In this document: positions 5,285 through 12,273 of the stretch, one piece after another
Position numbering within the stretch: position 1 is the first letter of the stretch
Layout of the letters: the number at the start of each line of letters is the position of its first letter
Origin: Paracoccaceae bacterium
GTDB taxonomy: Bacteria; Pseudomonadota; Alphaproteobacteria; Rhodobacterales; Rhodobacteraceae
NCBI GenBank assembly: GCA_016765235.1
Contig: JAESQH010000033.1
Coordinates: forward strand, 5,529-17,801
Direction of reading: 5' to 3'
DNA: 12,273 bases
The notes under the pieces: generated by a model
Databases searched by the model: none
What the model saw: only the letters and a program-made list of their open reading frames with translations
Told to the model about the DNA's origin: nothing
Made by a program: the position numbers and the translations under genes

Positions 5285-6774
5285 TATTTGATACCAAGGC
5301 AGGTGCGCCGCCGCTCCAAAGCAAGTATGATATCTGTGTGATCGGGTCCGGACCTGCTGGAATTACGCTGGCGTTAAAGCTGGCCGAGGGAGGCAAACGC
5401 GTCGTTTTGCTGGAAGCCGGCGGGCGGGACTTTACTTCTGAATCTCAAGAGATTTACGAGAGCGATAATCTTGGATTCGAGTTTCAGTCTACAGACATAT
5501 CACGGCTACGATATCTCGGAGGAACTTCGGGGCATTGGACCGGGCGGTGCTTACTGCTTGACCCATCGGACTTTGAAGTACGCGATGATATACCCCTTAG
5601 CGGCTGGCCCATTGGTTTCAATGACATCCTGCCTTATCAAGCCGAAGCGGCGGAAATACTAGGAGTTACCAATTTTGACCGAGGGCGCACACCGCTGGAT
5701 GACACCGGCATACTTGACATTGTCGAACAGAGATTCAGCTCCGAGCATAAGTTCGGTAACGTCTTCGGAAGCGAGTCTCGTCGCTTTGGCACCTATTATT
5801 ATAGTGCGTTATCGGAATCTAAAGCGATCGATGTAGTTCTGAATGCAAATCTAACCGAGTTTTCGCTAGACAGTGCTACGGGCCGCTTCGCTCATGCGCG
5901 ATATCAGGATTATAGCCAAAATTTCTACGAAATCCGCGCGGACATATTTATTCTGGCAATGGGCGGAATAGAGAATTCTCGGTTCATGTTGCAACTGAAC
6001 GAGGCGCAAAATGATCGTTTTGGCAATCAGAATGATATGGTCGGGCGGTGTTTTATGGACCATCTACGCTTACCTCTTGGGGTCTACTTCATTACTAAAC
6101 GTCTGTATTCGAACTCCCCGAATTGGGAGTTCGCGCGTTTACTTCGCCGAATTATACCCCAGATTGCGCTTAGCCCTTCCCCGGATTTTGCGCGCAAGAA
6201 TAAGATTTTGAACGGGGTGATCAGGTTGGACAGACTACACCGGAGGCCGCTTAATGAAAAAGAAATCGGCACTTCGGAGTTCATGCGCAATCTGAGATAT
6301 GACAGCGATTATTTTTTCGTTGGTCAAAGTATTGCGTCTAGTGAACACGCACCCAATCCTGACAGTCGCGTCGTACTAACAGAAAAACTTGATAAATTCG
6401 GTTTAAAAAAGCTTGGAATGGATGTTCAAATTACTCCTAAGGACATTGAAACAATGCGGCGTGTGGCGCTGGAAACGGCAGAGTATTTTGTCCGCAGTGG
6501 TCTTGGTCGCATGCAGGTCAACTCAGCGATGTGGGAGCATGGATCGCCTGAAGATATGGAACTTGACTTTAGTATGCACGCGATGGGTGGATTGCGGATG
6601 ACGGAAACGCCGGAAACTGGCGTTGTTGATGCCAATTGCCGCGTGCACGGTGCGCAGAATCTTTACGTGGCAGGTTCTGGTGTATTCCCGACCAGCGGCA
6701 TGGCTAACCCTACTTTCACTATCGTTCAATTGGCTTTGCGATTGGCGGATCATCTGCTAGTTCGCACGAGTTGA
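5281..6774 (+). CDS. GMC-family FAD-dependent oxidoreductase
   Basis: The 497-residue product has the FAD-binding GSGPAG (22-27) in an N-terminal Rossmann fold with LLEAGG after it, then a GGTSGHWTGR block typical of GMC enzymes. The C-terminal GMC domain shows HAMGGLRM and VAGSGVFPTSGMANPTFT, with H433 and N476 at the expected catalytic pair positions. GMC enzymes oxidise alcohols or sugars and pass electrons to oxygen, quinone or a cytochrome subunit. The protein has no signal peptide of its own; the overlapping upstream Tat-signal gene suggests co-export to the periplasm. No cytochrome c subunit is visible next door, so the electron acceptor is unknown. The substrate may be a sugar or polyol, given the surface-polysaccharide genes further right, but this is inference. 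Confidence 0.88.
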   Translation: MIFDTKAGAPPLQSKYDICVIGSGPAGITLALKLAEGGKRVVLLEAGGRDFTSESQEIYESDNLGFEFQSTDISRLRYLGGTSGHWTGRCLLLDPSDFEVRDDIPLSGWPIGFNDILPYQAEAAEILGVTNFDRGRTPLDDTGILDIVEQRFSSEHKFGNVFGSESRRFGTYYYSALSESKAIDVVLNANLTEFSLDSATGRFAHARYQDYSQNFYEIRADIFILAMGGIENSRFMLQLNEAQNDRFGNQNDMVGRCFMDHLRLPLGVYFITKRLYSNSPNWEFARLLRRIIPQIALSPSPDFARKNKILNGVIRLDRLHRRPLNEKEIGTSEFMRNLRYDSDYFFVGQSIASSEHAPNPDSRVVLTEKLDKFGLKKLGMDVQITPKDIETMRRVALETAEYFVRSGLGRMQVNSAMWEHGSPEDMELDFSMHAMGGLRMTETPETGVVDANCRVHGAQNLYVAGSGVFPTSGMANPTFTIVQLALRLADHLLVRTS

Positions 6775-6832
6775 AACTAGTGCATCGGCTAGAATTTGAT
6801 ACAAAATATTGAATTTTTTCTGTGAACATTCG

Positions 6833-6860
6833 ATTCGCATGAATATCTGTACATGCGGAT
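6833..6860. repeat. 9-bp hairpin downstream of the oxidoreductase gene
   Basis: ATTCGCATG (6833-6841) pairs with CATGCGGAT (6852-6860), with one G-T wobble and a 10-nt loop. AAAA rather than T follows on the plus strand, so it is not a standard terminator for the gene to its left, though it may protect its 3' end. Confidence 0.4.
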
Positions 6861-6970
6861 AAAATTGGTCGCTGACCGCAAATGGTAAGCAAACCGAGTG
6901 TGTCAATTGGTTGGTAGATCATTGATTGTATCGTTACTGATTGGAATATATAGGTAAATTAAGATCTCAA

Positions 6971-6991
6971 TTTGGACACAGTTTGGACACA
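6971..6991 (+). repeat. Tandem 10-bp direct repeat TTTGGACACA
   Basis: Two exact copies (6971-6980 and 6982-6991) are separated by one base, giving an 11-bp period close to one helical turn. This is the arrangement of tandem binding sites on one DNA face. It lies about 100-120 bp upstream of the predicted promoter of the small membrane protein. Confidence 0.5.
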
Positions 6992-7090
6992 CAAAATTGG
7001 AAATTTTCTCGTAACTTTAATAATAAGAACAAACTTCAATCGGTCTAAGCATAACACCGCCTAACGGAAAAGCTAAAAAGGTATTAAGTG

Positions 7091-7121
7091 TTGACTAATT
7101 GGTGTTTGACTGCATTTTATA
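7091..7121 (+). promoter_or_regulatory. Predicted promoter of the small membrane protein
   Basis: TTGACT (7091-7096) and TTTATA (7116-7121) are 19 bp apart (18 bp for the register TTTTAT). A second TTGACT occurs 15 bp downstream (7106-7111) as part of a GTGTTGACT / GTGTTTGACT near-repeat, so a regulator site may overlap the promoter. Confidence 0.45.
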
Positions 7122-7162
7122 AAGCATAAAAGACACTGTTCAAAAAAGCAGGAGAAATATTT

Positions 7163-7393
7163 ATGGCAGCTAAATATTTAGTTGCAGGCCCATTAAGCGC
7201 ATTAATCAGCTTTCTAATGCTTGTAGTGGCCGGCGTTGGTATATCACCAGCGGTTGGGCTATCTTGGCTGGCAGGAATCGCTGCGGTTGTTGCGCTAATT
7301 GTGGTTCAGGTATTACGCTCTGACAAAGCTGAACAACTATGCGCGAGTGACGTCGTACGAACATCCAGCACAAAAGAGGTTGTTGGAAACTAG
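7163..7393 (+). CDS. Small two-helix membrane protein, unknown function
   Basis: The 76-residue product has two hydrophobic segments (about 6-26 and 30-51) joined by a short loop with a GISPAVG stretch, then a hydrophilic C-terminal tail of about 25 residues. It is most likely an inner-membrane protein with both ends on the same side. AGGAG (7150-7154) lies 8 nt before the ATG, a clear ribosome binding site. It has its own promoter-like sequence upstream and a good terminator downstream, so it looks monocistronic and expressed. I do not recognise a family. Confidence 0.7.
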   Translation: MAAKYLVAGPLSALISFLMLVVAGVGISPAVGLSWLAGIAAVVALIVVQVLRSDKAEQLCASDVVRTSSTKEVVGN

Positions 7394-7417
7394 ACACAGT
7401 TGCTATTTTCAGTTCAA

Positions 7418-7456
7418 AAACCGATGGCGGGCCGTAAATCAGCCCGCCTTTGGTTT
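7418..7456. terminator. Bidirectional rho-independent terminator
   Basis: GGCGGGC (7426-7432) and GCCCGCC (7442-7448) form a perfect GC stem with a 9-nt loop. The stem continues outward past a small mismatch into AAACC (7418-7422) paired with GGTTT (7452-7456). T-rich sequence follows on the plus strand and the A-run 7416-7420 gives a T-run on the minus strand. It separates the small membrane protein from the convergent outer-membrane protein gene. Confidence 0.8.
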
Positions 7457-7469
7457 ATTTTGCGCGGCC

Positions 7470-8933
7470 TTAATTAGCCTCGGCAACCACAACGATCGCC
7501 AGTGAAGGCGCCGCTTCGAAAGATCCTCCTAGTGCTAAATGCAATTGAACACGGTTCAGTAGATAGGCAACGTGTACTCCAACTGCGGCACGTTGAGTAT
7601 CATAGTACCTGATGCGCGTGTCTGCCAATCGGAAAAGATCAATCTCTCCGGCATCGAACCGCTCCTGTTCACTATCAATGCTATTTCGGAGTTCTCTCTT
7701 GGCTCGCCCGAGGTGATATAATTGGCGACCTAGATATTTTTGGTTCGAAAGCGCATCTTCAACTTCACGAAAGGCGTTTAACGCGATGGCGCCGTAGTTG
7801 GCGAGAGCGGCATCCTGGTTTGCGGTGGCTATCACCACATCTTGCTCAAGCTGCCCGGAGTTGATCAGGGGTGCAAATATGCCACCTACCAGGTTCCAGA
7901 CAATATTGCCAGGCGTCAGCGCTGAACCGATTGTACCGCCACTACCCATGAGACTAGCCGAAAGCTTAAGGCTCGGCAATTTTGCGGCCTTGGCTTCGCC
8001 ACGACGATAAAATGCCGCCGCTACTTGACGTTCGGCGGCAATAATATCCGGTCGGCGTTCCAACAATTCCGAAGGTAGCCCAGCAGAAACACTTGCCGAA
8101 AGATAAGGAAGCGAACCGTAAACGTCTGTTTTAGCGTCTGGGTACCGCCCTAACAATACTTCGAGTGCGCGAACGGATTCTTCGACTTTACCTTGCGCCG
8201 CCGCAACGCGATTATTCGCTAACTCAAGGTTGGCAGACGCCTGGCTTTCGTCCACGGCTAGTGCACTTTGCTCGGCGATACGTGCGCGGGTGTTCGCAAG
8301 AGTTTCCTTCCGACTACTCACTTCGGCATAAGCGATATTAAGAATTTGCCTATTTCCGTTTATGATTATCCAGTTTTCAACAACCTGCGAAGCTATTGAT
8401 TGGCGTGTATATTCATAAAGTAACTCTTCCGAAACGGCGTCCAACTGGGCTGCTGCGCGATTACCTCGAATACGCCCCCAAAGATCAACTTCCCACGAGA
8501 CATTAAATCCTATGTCTATCCCGTTGATATTGGCCCCTCCACCCGAGAGGGTGTTTTCTGTGCTGCCAGTAACACTACCGGTCACCGATGGCAGCAACTG
8601 GGCACCCGCCTGTAGCGCTTTCGCACGCGAAATGACTAGATTAGCGGCAGCAATTCGAAGATCTCGGTTGTTGGCTAGTGCTTCAACCACGAGGCCTTCC
8701 AACCGCGCACTTTTAAACGACTTCAGCCAACCATCATCAACCATATGCGGTTGGGATTGCGCGAATGCACTAAAACTTGATGCGACGCGGAAGTCCGTAC
8801 TTTGCGAGTATAATTGTGACTCCTGAACGGCACACGCCGATAAAAATGTCGTTGACAATAAAATGAAAAGTAAGGGTTTAAATTGGCGGCTATGAGGCTT
8901 TCGCGCTGCGCCATCTGGACTATAGTTCAACAT
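7470..8933 (-). CDS. NodT/TolC-family outer-membrane efflux lipoprotein
   Basis: The 487-residue product has a lipoprotein signal peptide with lipobox LSAC (31-34, lipidated C34). Two homologous halves of outer-membrane efflux repeats follow, including FNVSWEVDLWGRIRG in the first half and LLERRPDIIAAERQVAAA in the second, both hallmarks of the NodT/OprM group. Such proteins form trimeric outer-membrane channels that couple to an inner-membrane transporter and a periplasmic adaptor. I chose the ATG at 8933 because AGGAAGG lies 6 nt upstream and the lipoprotein signal then has a normal length; the ATG 60 bp further upstream has no good site. No RND pump, ABC exporter or adaptor gene is adjacent in this window. 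It is divergent from the exopolysaccharide operon, so it could serve polysaccharide or protein export, or an efflux system encoded elsewhere. Confidence 0.93.
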   Translation of the reverse strand: MLNYSPDGAARKPHSRQFKPLLFILLSTTFLSACAVQESQLYSQSTDFRVASSFSAFAQSQPHMVDDGWLKSFKSARLEGLVVEALANNRDLRIAAANLVISRAKALQAGAQLLPSVTGSVTGSTENTLSGGGANINGIDIGFNVSWEVDLWGRIRGNRAAAQLDAVSEELLYEYTRQSIASQVVENWIIINGNRQILNIAYAEVSSRKETLANTRARIAEQSALAVDESQASANLELANNRVAAAQGKVEESVRALEVLLGRYPDAKTDVYGSLPYLSASVSAGLPSELLERRPDIIAAERQVAAAFYRRGEAKAAKLPSLKLSASLMGSGGTIGSALTPGNIVWNLVGGIFAPLINSGQLEQDVVIATANQDAALANYGAIALNAFREVEDALSNQKYLGRQLYHLGRAKRELRNSIDSEQERFDAGEIDLFRLADTRIRYYDTQRAAVGVHVAYLLNRVQLHLALGGSFEAAPSLAIVVVAEAN

Positions 8934-9184
8934 AGAGAACCTTCCTGATATGTAACGGTACTGAATCGCAAACATCAAATAAAAGCGGCACAATACCGAA
9001 AACTAAATGTGATACTAGATAACCCCTCTCATCGGCTGCAAGCAGGACCGCCAGAAAAAAGGCACTATTCACTAACCAAAACGATCAGCAATCAATAGGT
9101 TAGCAAAATATTGATGTAGATAATAGTCTTTTTCTATTTGTTGTAAAAGTCGGTGGCAGGAGCATTAAACGTGATTAATCCTCA

Positions 9185-9199
9185 GAACACCCCCTGTTC
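9185..9199. promoter_or_regulatory. Dyad GAACA-N5-TGTTC, candidate operator
   Basis: GAACA (9185-9189) and TGTTC (9195-9199) flank five C residues, a 15-bp perfect dyad in the middle of the divergent control region. Position suggests a regulator site for the EPS operon or the outer-membrane protein gene. Identity unknown. Confidence 0.35.
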
Positions 9200-9344
9200 G
9201 CATCGATATTTTCTTGCGTTCAAACAAAGGTTGCTTCGAATCCTGCTTTTGTGCAGTGTAGTTCAGCGACGATAAAATGATTTCTGTTCATATTAATTTT
9301 GATATGATTAAAACGGGAGCGGCGTTGCAAACAGTTGGAGTTAG

Positions 9345-9395
9345 ATGTCAAATTCTTTTTGTGGAATTAAATCTATGATTCGTCGTTTTATATAG
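9345..9395 (+). CDS. Possible 16-residue leader ORF upstream of the EPS operon
   Basis: ATG at 9345 is preceded by GGAG (9337-9340) at 4 nt and opens 16 codons (MSNSFCGIKSMIRRFI) ending in TAG, 92 bp before the sugar-transferase start. It has a plausible ribosome site but no homology I recognise, and short frames like this arise by chance. Confidence 0.2.
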   Translation: MSNSFCGIKSMIRRFI

Positions 9396-9487
9396 GCGAA
9401 TAATCCGAGTGGGATCGAACTGGTATTATTGAGGTTGGTCGACAGTTGTTGTTGTACAGTGTGTAATGATTTCTGGAGTGCCTATAG

Positions 9488-10174
9488 ATGAAAATAGTAA
9501 ATGGTGTGCATGATCTGCCACGTGGCAGAAGTGCAAGTAAATTAAGTACGATTTCGGATCACAGTGCTTGGTTGTATCGAAACTTTGGCAAGCGAATTTT
9601 GGACGTGTTGTTAGTTGTAATAGGCACCCCATTCGTTTTGCCATTCATGATTATTATAGCCATACTGATCAAATCGGATGGCGGGCCGGTATTCTATCAT
9701 CAAGCCCGTCTCGGCAAAGATGGTCGAGAATTCAAATTCTGGAAATTCCGGTCTATGATTCCTGATGCTGATATTAGACTGGGCAAGTATCTGGCGTCGA
9801 ATCCGGCGGCTGCGCAAGAGTGGCGTATTTCACAGAAATTGCGCAACGACCCAAGGGTAACGCGAGTTGGCCGGTTTATCCGAAAATCTTCGTTAGATGA
9901 GTTGCCACAAATTTTTAACGTGCTGATTGGGGATATGAGTCTCGTTGGGCCGCGCCCGATGTTGCCGCAACAGTGGAAGCTTTATCCCGGCGCTGACTAT
10001 AAAAAACTGCGCCCAGGCATCACTGGTTTTTGGCAAGTTTCGGATCGAAATGAAGTGTCTTTCGCCGCGCGGGCAAAATACGACGCTAACTACAACATGA
10101 AGCTCAGTCTTTACACTGATCTGCGCACGTTGGCCCTCACTGCCGGGACGGTCTATCGCGGTTCTGGCGTATAA
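9488..10174 (+). CDS. exoY: Exopolysaccharide-initiating sugar-phosphate transferase (ExoY/WbaP family)
   Basis: The 228-residue product transfers a hexose-1-phosphate to undecaprenyl phosphate at the inner membrane, the first step of polysaccharide repeat-unit assembly (family knowledge). It has KRILD (35-39) before one hydrophobic helix (38-62), then FKFWKFRSM (82-90), SSLDELPQIFNVLIGDMS (134-151), VGPRPM (153-158) and RPGITGFWQVSDR (175-187), all hallmarks of the bacterial sugar transferase domain. The short ExoY form is present, without the extra N-terminal helices of WbaP. TGGAG lies about 9 nt before the ATG. It is followed 29 nt later by a membrane protein gene and then an ExoF-like gene, so it is the first gene of an EPS operon. 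The sugar (galactose or glucose) cannot be told from the sequence. Confidence 0.93.
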   Translation: MKIVNGVHDLPRGRSASKLSTISDHSAWLYRNFGKRILDVLLVVIGTPFVLPFMIIIAILIKSDGGPVFYHQARLGKDGREFKFWKFRSMIPDADIRLGKYLASNPAAAQEWRISQKLRNDPRVTRVGRFIRKSSLDELPQIFNVLIGDMSLVGPRPMLPQQWKLYPGADYKKLRPGITGFWQVSDRNEVSFAARAKYDANYNMKLSLYTDLRTLALTAGTVYRGSGV

Positions 10175-10203
10175 AGCGGTTTGGCGATGTAAAAGGGATA
10201 TTC

Positions 10204-11046
10204 ATGAGATACCGGCCTTTCGATTATTCGAGGAAGTGTAAGCGTAATCTCAATGCAGGATTGCCATTCTTTTATGACAACCTTGGCGACGATCTGTTAA
10301 TTGTATTGATTGCATTTGCGTTAGCAAGCGACACGCCACCGTGGGTTGCCCTTGGCGTTACTGTTCTGCATTTCTCATTATGGATAATCTACGAAATCGG
10401 GTATTTCGAGAACGACAGTGTGTCCGTCAGCCTAGAAGTTGACGGAAAAACACCCGAAAACTTTGAGAAGTTCAGGTCCGTATTTTCGCAAAAAAGCGCC
10501 TGGGCTTGGGCGATTGCGATTGGCATCGTAGGTGTAATTATTGTGGTGATGGCCCCAGAATCGTATTTCGCAGGAACCGGTATCGCGGGTTTCCTGATTG
10601 CTTTAGGATTATGGATCGGCCTATTGGGGGCTTTGCGTGGCGTTTATTACGTTTTTAACCACATTGACAAAATGTCCCGCATTTACGTCTATTTGCCGCT
10701 ACAACTACTAAAATACGCTTTTCCCGTACTATTCTTTACACTTTCTCCTGCGGGCGCCGCCCTCATTTTTGCACAAGTTACTAGGCGATGGGTACCGTAT
10801 ATGGTTTATCGTCATACTCATAAAATGCCAGAATACCTACCAGCACGCTTGTTGCGGCTAATAGTTTTTGCAAGTCTGTGGATATTGCTGCTATTTTCCA
10901 ATCTTACGGAAGAACATTTATTAATTGGGGCAGTTGCAGGAACCGTTCTTTCTATACGCAGCGCGTCCCAAATCAAGGCGCAGTTTCGAAAATCGAGGGG
11001 CATACGCAGCGATGAATGGCAATCTGAAGCTAAGCCGCGCCCCTAA
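10204..11046 (+). CDS. Polytopic membrane protein of the EPS operon, unknown function
   Basis: The 280-residue product has about seven hydrophobic segments (roughly 29-43, 46-66, 100-118, 125-148, 160-192, 216-233, 238-252). A polar loop after the second carries EIGYFENDSVSV (64-75), and an Arg-rich cytoplasmic-looking stretch precedes the sixth (195-218). I do not recognise a named family with confidence. The aspartate/asparagine-bearing loop after helix two loosely recalls UbiA-type membrane transferases, but the two Asp-rich UbiA motifs are not present. AAGGGA lies about 5 nt before the ATG. It lies 29 nt after the sugar transferase and 22 nt before the ExoF-like gene, so it is probably co-transcribed and acts in lipid-linked sugar handling or polysaccharide export. 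It is not Wzx or Wzy by length or topology. Confidence 0.75.
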   Translation: MRYRPFDYSRKCKRNLNAGLPFFYDNLGDDLLIVLIAFALASDTPPWVALGVTVLHFSLWIIYEIGYFENDSVSVSLEVDGKTPENFEKFRSVFSQKSAWAWAIAIGIVGVIIVVMAPESYFAGTGIAGFLIALGLWIGLLGALRGVYYVFNHIDKMSRIYVYLPLQLLKYAFPVLFFTLSPAGAALIFAQVTRRWVPYMVYRHTHKMPEYLPARLLRLIVFASLWILLLFSNLTEEHLLIGAVAGTVLSIRSASQIKAQFRKSRGIRSDEWQSEAKPRP

Positions 11047-11068
11047 TACCAGAATGGAATATATTATA

Positions 11069-12273
11069 ATGACCGCACGCACCCAAACACGAACGACAAG
11101 CAAGCTTGCGAATATGCCCGCGGTCTTGATGCTTTTACTGGCAATTGTTCTGCTAACCCCAACAACTGGACTTGCAGAAATCCGCCTTGGGAAAGGTGAT
11201 CGCGTAAAAGTAGTAATCGCGGGGCTATCTTCTTTGGATTTCGAGGCAAAAGTGGCTGCTGATGGTTCGCTCGATTTCGCGTGGCTTGGTAACTATGATG
11301 CGGAGAGTAAATTGCTAACAGATCTGGAAGCGGAGCTTCAGGCTGCCTCTGAAGGCAAACTTGTCAAGCAATATGACCGTGATGGTAAGCTCTTTATTAT
11401 TCAACTGGAAGGGCTGGATGTTAACCTTTTGCACATTGCTTTTAACCCAATTGTTGTGACGGGTAGCGTGAGCAATCCGGGACAGTTTGAGTTTATCCCC
11501 GGCATGACAGTTCGCGAGGCCGTTGCACTGGCCGGAGGCGAAAGCAATCGATTAATGGTTACGGACGTTACAGTTGACGCGACTCAGGTTTTGCGGTGGC
11601 AGGGAGATTATGGCGCTGCGGCCTTGGATCATGCCGAAGCGACGATTAGAAGCTGGAGAATTTCGGCAGAGATTGCGCAAAATTTTGACGCCTCCCCCCC
11701 TGAAGGAAAGATTACCGCGGTGTCTAACAATGTGGTTGAACGGATTGTTCAGGTCCAACGCAGTATTATGACCGTGAACCGCGAAACAGACGTTGGTGAG
11801 CGCGCATATTTTGAACGCGCAAGATCGCAAGCGCTGTTCCGAATAGAAATTTTAGGGTTGCAACAAACCAATCTGAAAGAAGCATTATCTGCCGATGAGG
11901 AAGAAGAAGCTCGTGTCTTCGCGCTTGTACAGCGTGGCCTTGCAGCTGGATCCCGGGCCTCGGATGTACGCAAAAGCACAGTTCTTTCAGCCACCAGATT
12001 GCTTGATCTAGAGAATGATCTGGCTAAGTCGGAGCAAGATATAATCAAGCTGGATCGTCAAACCGCAGCATATGAGGAACAACGGTTACGGAATTTGTAC
12101 GATAGCCAATCTGCAACCGAGCAAGATATCCGATTGGCGCAGATTCGAATGGATATCGTATCTCAATATCTAGCGCTAACTGGATCCGACCTAGCAACCA
12201 GCGAGATTATCGCCGAGTTTGGGTTGGTCGCGATAATTTTTCGCAGTGTTTCTAACGAGAAAGTCGAAATTAC
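11069..12273 (+). CDS. exoF: ExoF-like polysaccharide export protein with SLBB domain (3' end missing)
   Basis: The frame is open from the ATG at 11069 to the window edge, giving at least 401 residues. A signal peptide with a hydrophobic core (17-30) has a likely cleavage site after A36 (GLA/EI). A polysaccharide biosynthesis/export domain follows (IRLGKGDRVKVVIAG onward, 38-115). An SLBB-like segment then carries PIVVTGSVSNPGQFEFIPG (127-145), ending in AVALAGG. From about residue 200 the protein is charged and helical, with a likely coiled coil at 225-375. This order matches ExoF of Sinorhizobium-type succinoglycan loci (about 420 aa) and related OPX proteins. No lipobox cysteine is visible, unlike Wza. 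The Shine-Dalgarno is weak. It is the third gene of the EPS operon. Confidence 0.88.
   Translation, partial: MTARTQTRTTSKLANMPAVLMLLLAIVLLTPTTGLAEIRLGKGDRVKVVIAGLSSLDFEAKVAADGSLDFAWLGNYDAESKLLTDLEAELQAASEGKLVKQYDRDGKLFIIQLEGLDVNLLHIAFNPIVVTGSVSNPGQFEFIPGMTVREAVALAGGESNRLMVTDVTVDATQVLRWQGDYGAAALDHAEATIRSWRISAEIAQNFDASPPEGKITAVSNNVVERIVQVQRSIMTVNRETDVGERAYFERARSQALFRIEILGLQQTNLKEALSADEEEEARVFALVQRGLAAGSRASDVRKSTVLSATRLLDLENDLAKSEQDIIKLDRQTAAYEEQRLRNLYDSQSATEQDIRLAQIRMDIVSQYLALTGSDLATSEIIAEFGLVAIIFRSVSNEKVEI

Larger units (their letters stand above)
6775..7162. other. 388-bp AT-rich intergenic region
   Basis: No gene is visible. It contains a 9-bp hairpin soon after the oxidoreductase gene, a tandem 10-bp repeat near 6971-6991, and the promoter of the small membrane protein at its right end. 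Confidence 0.6.
8934..9487. other. 554-bp divergent control region
   Basis: This region separates the outer-membrane lipoprotein gene (minus) from the exopolysaccharide operon (plus) and must hold both promoters, though I cannot assign clear -35/-10 pairs. It contains an inverted repeat CTAACC/GGTTAG (9072-9077, 9098-9103), a dyad at 9185-9199, AT-rich tracts near 9280-9315 and a possible leader reading frame at 9345-9395. Confidence 0.5.

Noticed and set aside
8512..8826. A 104-codon plus-strand frame
   Set aside because: It is entirely antisense to the outer-membrane lipoprotein gene, which has clear family motifs.
9426..9644. A 72-codon minus-strand frame overlapping the sugar-transferase start
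   Set aside because: No ribosome site and it overlaps the strongly supported ExoY-type gene.
11552..12048. Minus-strand frames within the last gene
   Set aside because: The plus strand carries a continuous ExoF-like frame to the window edge with signal peptide, SLBB and coiled-coil character.
1..12273. CRISPR array, tRNA or rRNA genes
   Set aside because: No regularly spaced repeats with unique spacers, no tRNA cloverleaf with TTC-type loop and CCA region, and no rRNA-like segments were found on reading the window.

Overview
The window reads like an accessory region of an alphaproteobacterial chromosome or large plasmid, most likely a marine Rhodobacteraceae (roseobacter-type) bacterium. 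The reasons are a LuxR/LuxI quorum-sensing pair of the type common in that group, a MocR-family regulator, and an ExoY/ExoF-type exopolysaccharide locus. Base composition looks moderate in the genes and clearly AT-rich between them. The taxonomic call is by eye from protein character, not from a search.

Left part (1-1909): the last 39 codons of a LuxR-type regulator converge on an acyl-homoserine-lactone synthase gene (164-751, minus), with a shared hairpin terminator between them. Behind the synthase lies more than 1.1 kb without a credible gene. It is unusually rich in inverted repeats: a lux-box-sized dyad close to the synthase start, two clean palindromes or nested palindromes, and three successive stem-loops at 1487-1724 that could be a structured RNA ending in a 13-bp GC-rich hairpin.

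Middle part (1910-6774): a diverged uroporphyrinogen-decarboxylase-fold protein (minus) and a MocR/PdxR-type PLP-binding regulator (plus) are divergently transcribed. Their predicted -35 boxes touch, so the regulator probably controls both itself and its neighbour. Next is a two-gene unit with ATGA overlap: a 63-residue twin-arginine-signal protein followed by a soluble-looking FAD-dependent GMC oxidoreductase. This suggests a hitchhiker-exported dehydrogenase. A 14-bp perfect palindrome sits at the predicted transcription start of this unit.

Right part (6775-12273): a small two-helix membrane protein with its own promoter and terminator converges on a NodT/TolC-type outer-membrane lipoprotein (minus). 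Across a 0.55-kb divergent intergenic region begins an exopolysaccharide operon: an ExoY/WbaP-type initiating sugar-phosphate transferase, a polytopic membrane protein of unknown function, and an ExoF-like periplasmic/outer-membrane export protein with SLBB and coiled-coil regions. That last gene runs off the right edge. A plausible overall theme, by inference only, is a cell-surface/EPS locus next to a quorum-sensing system.
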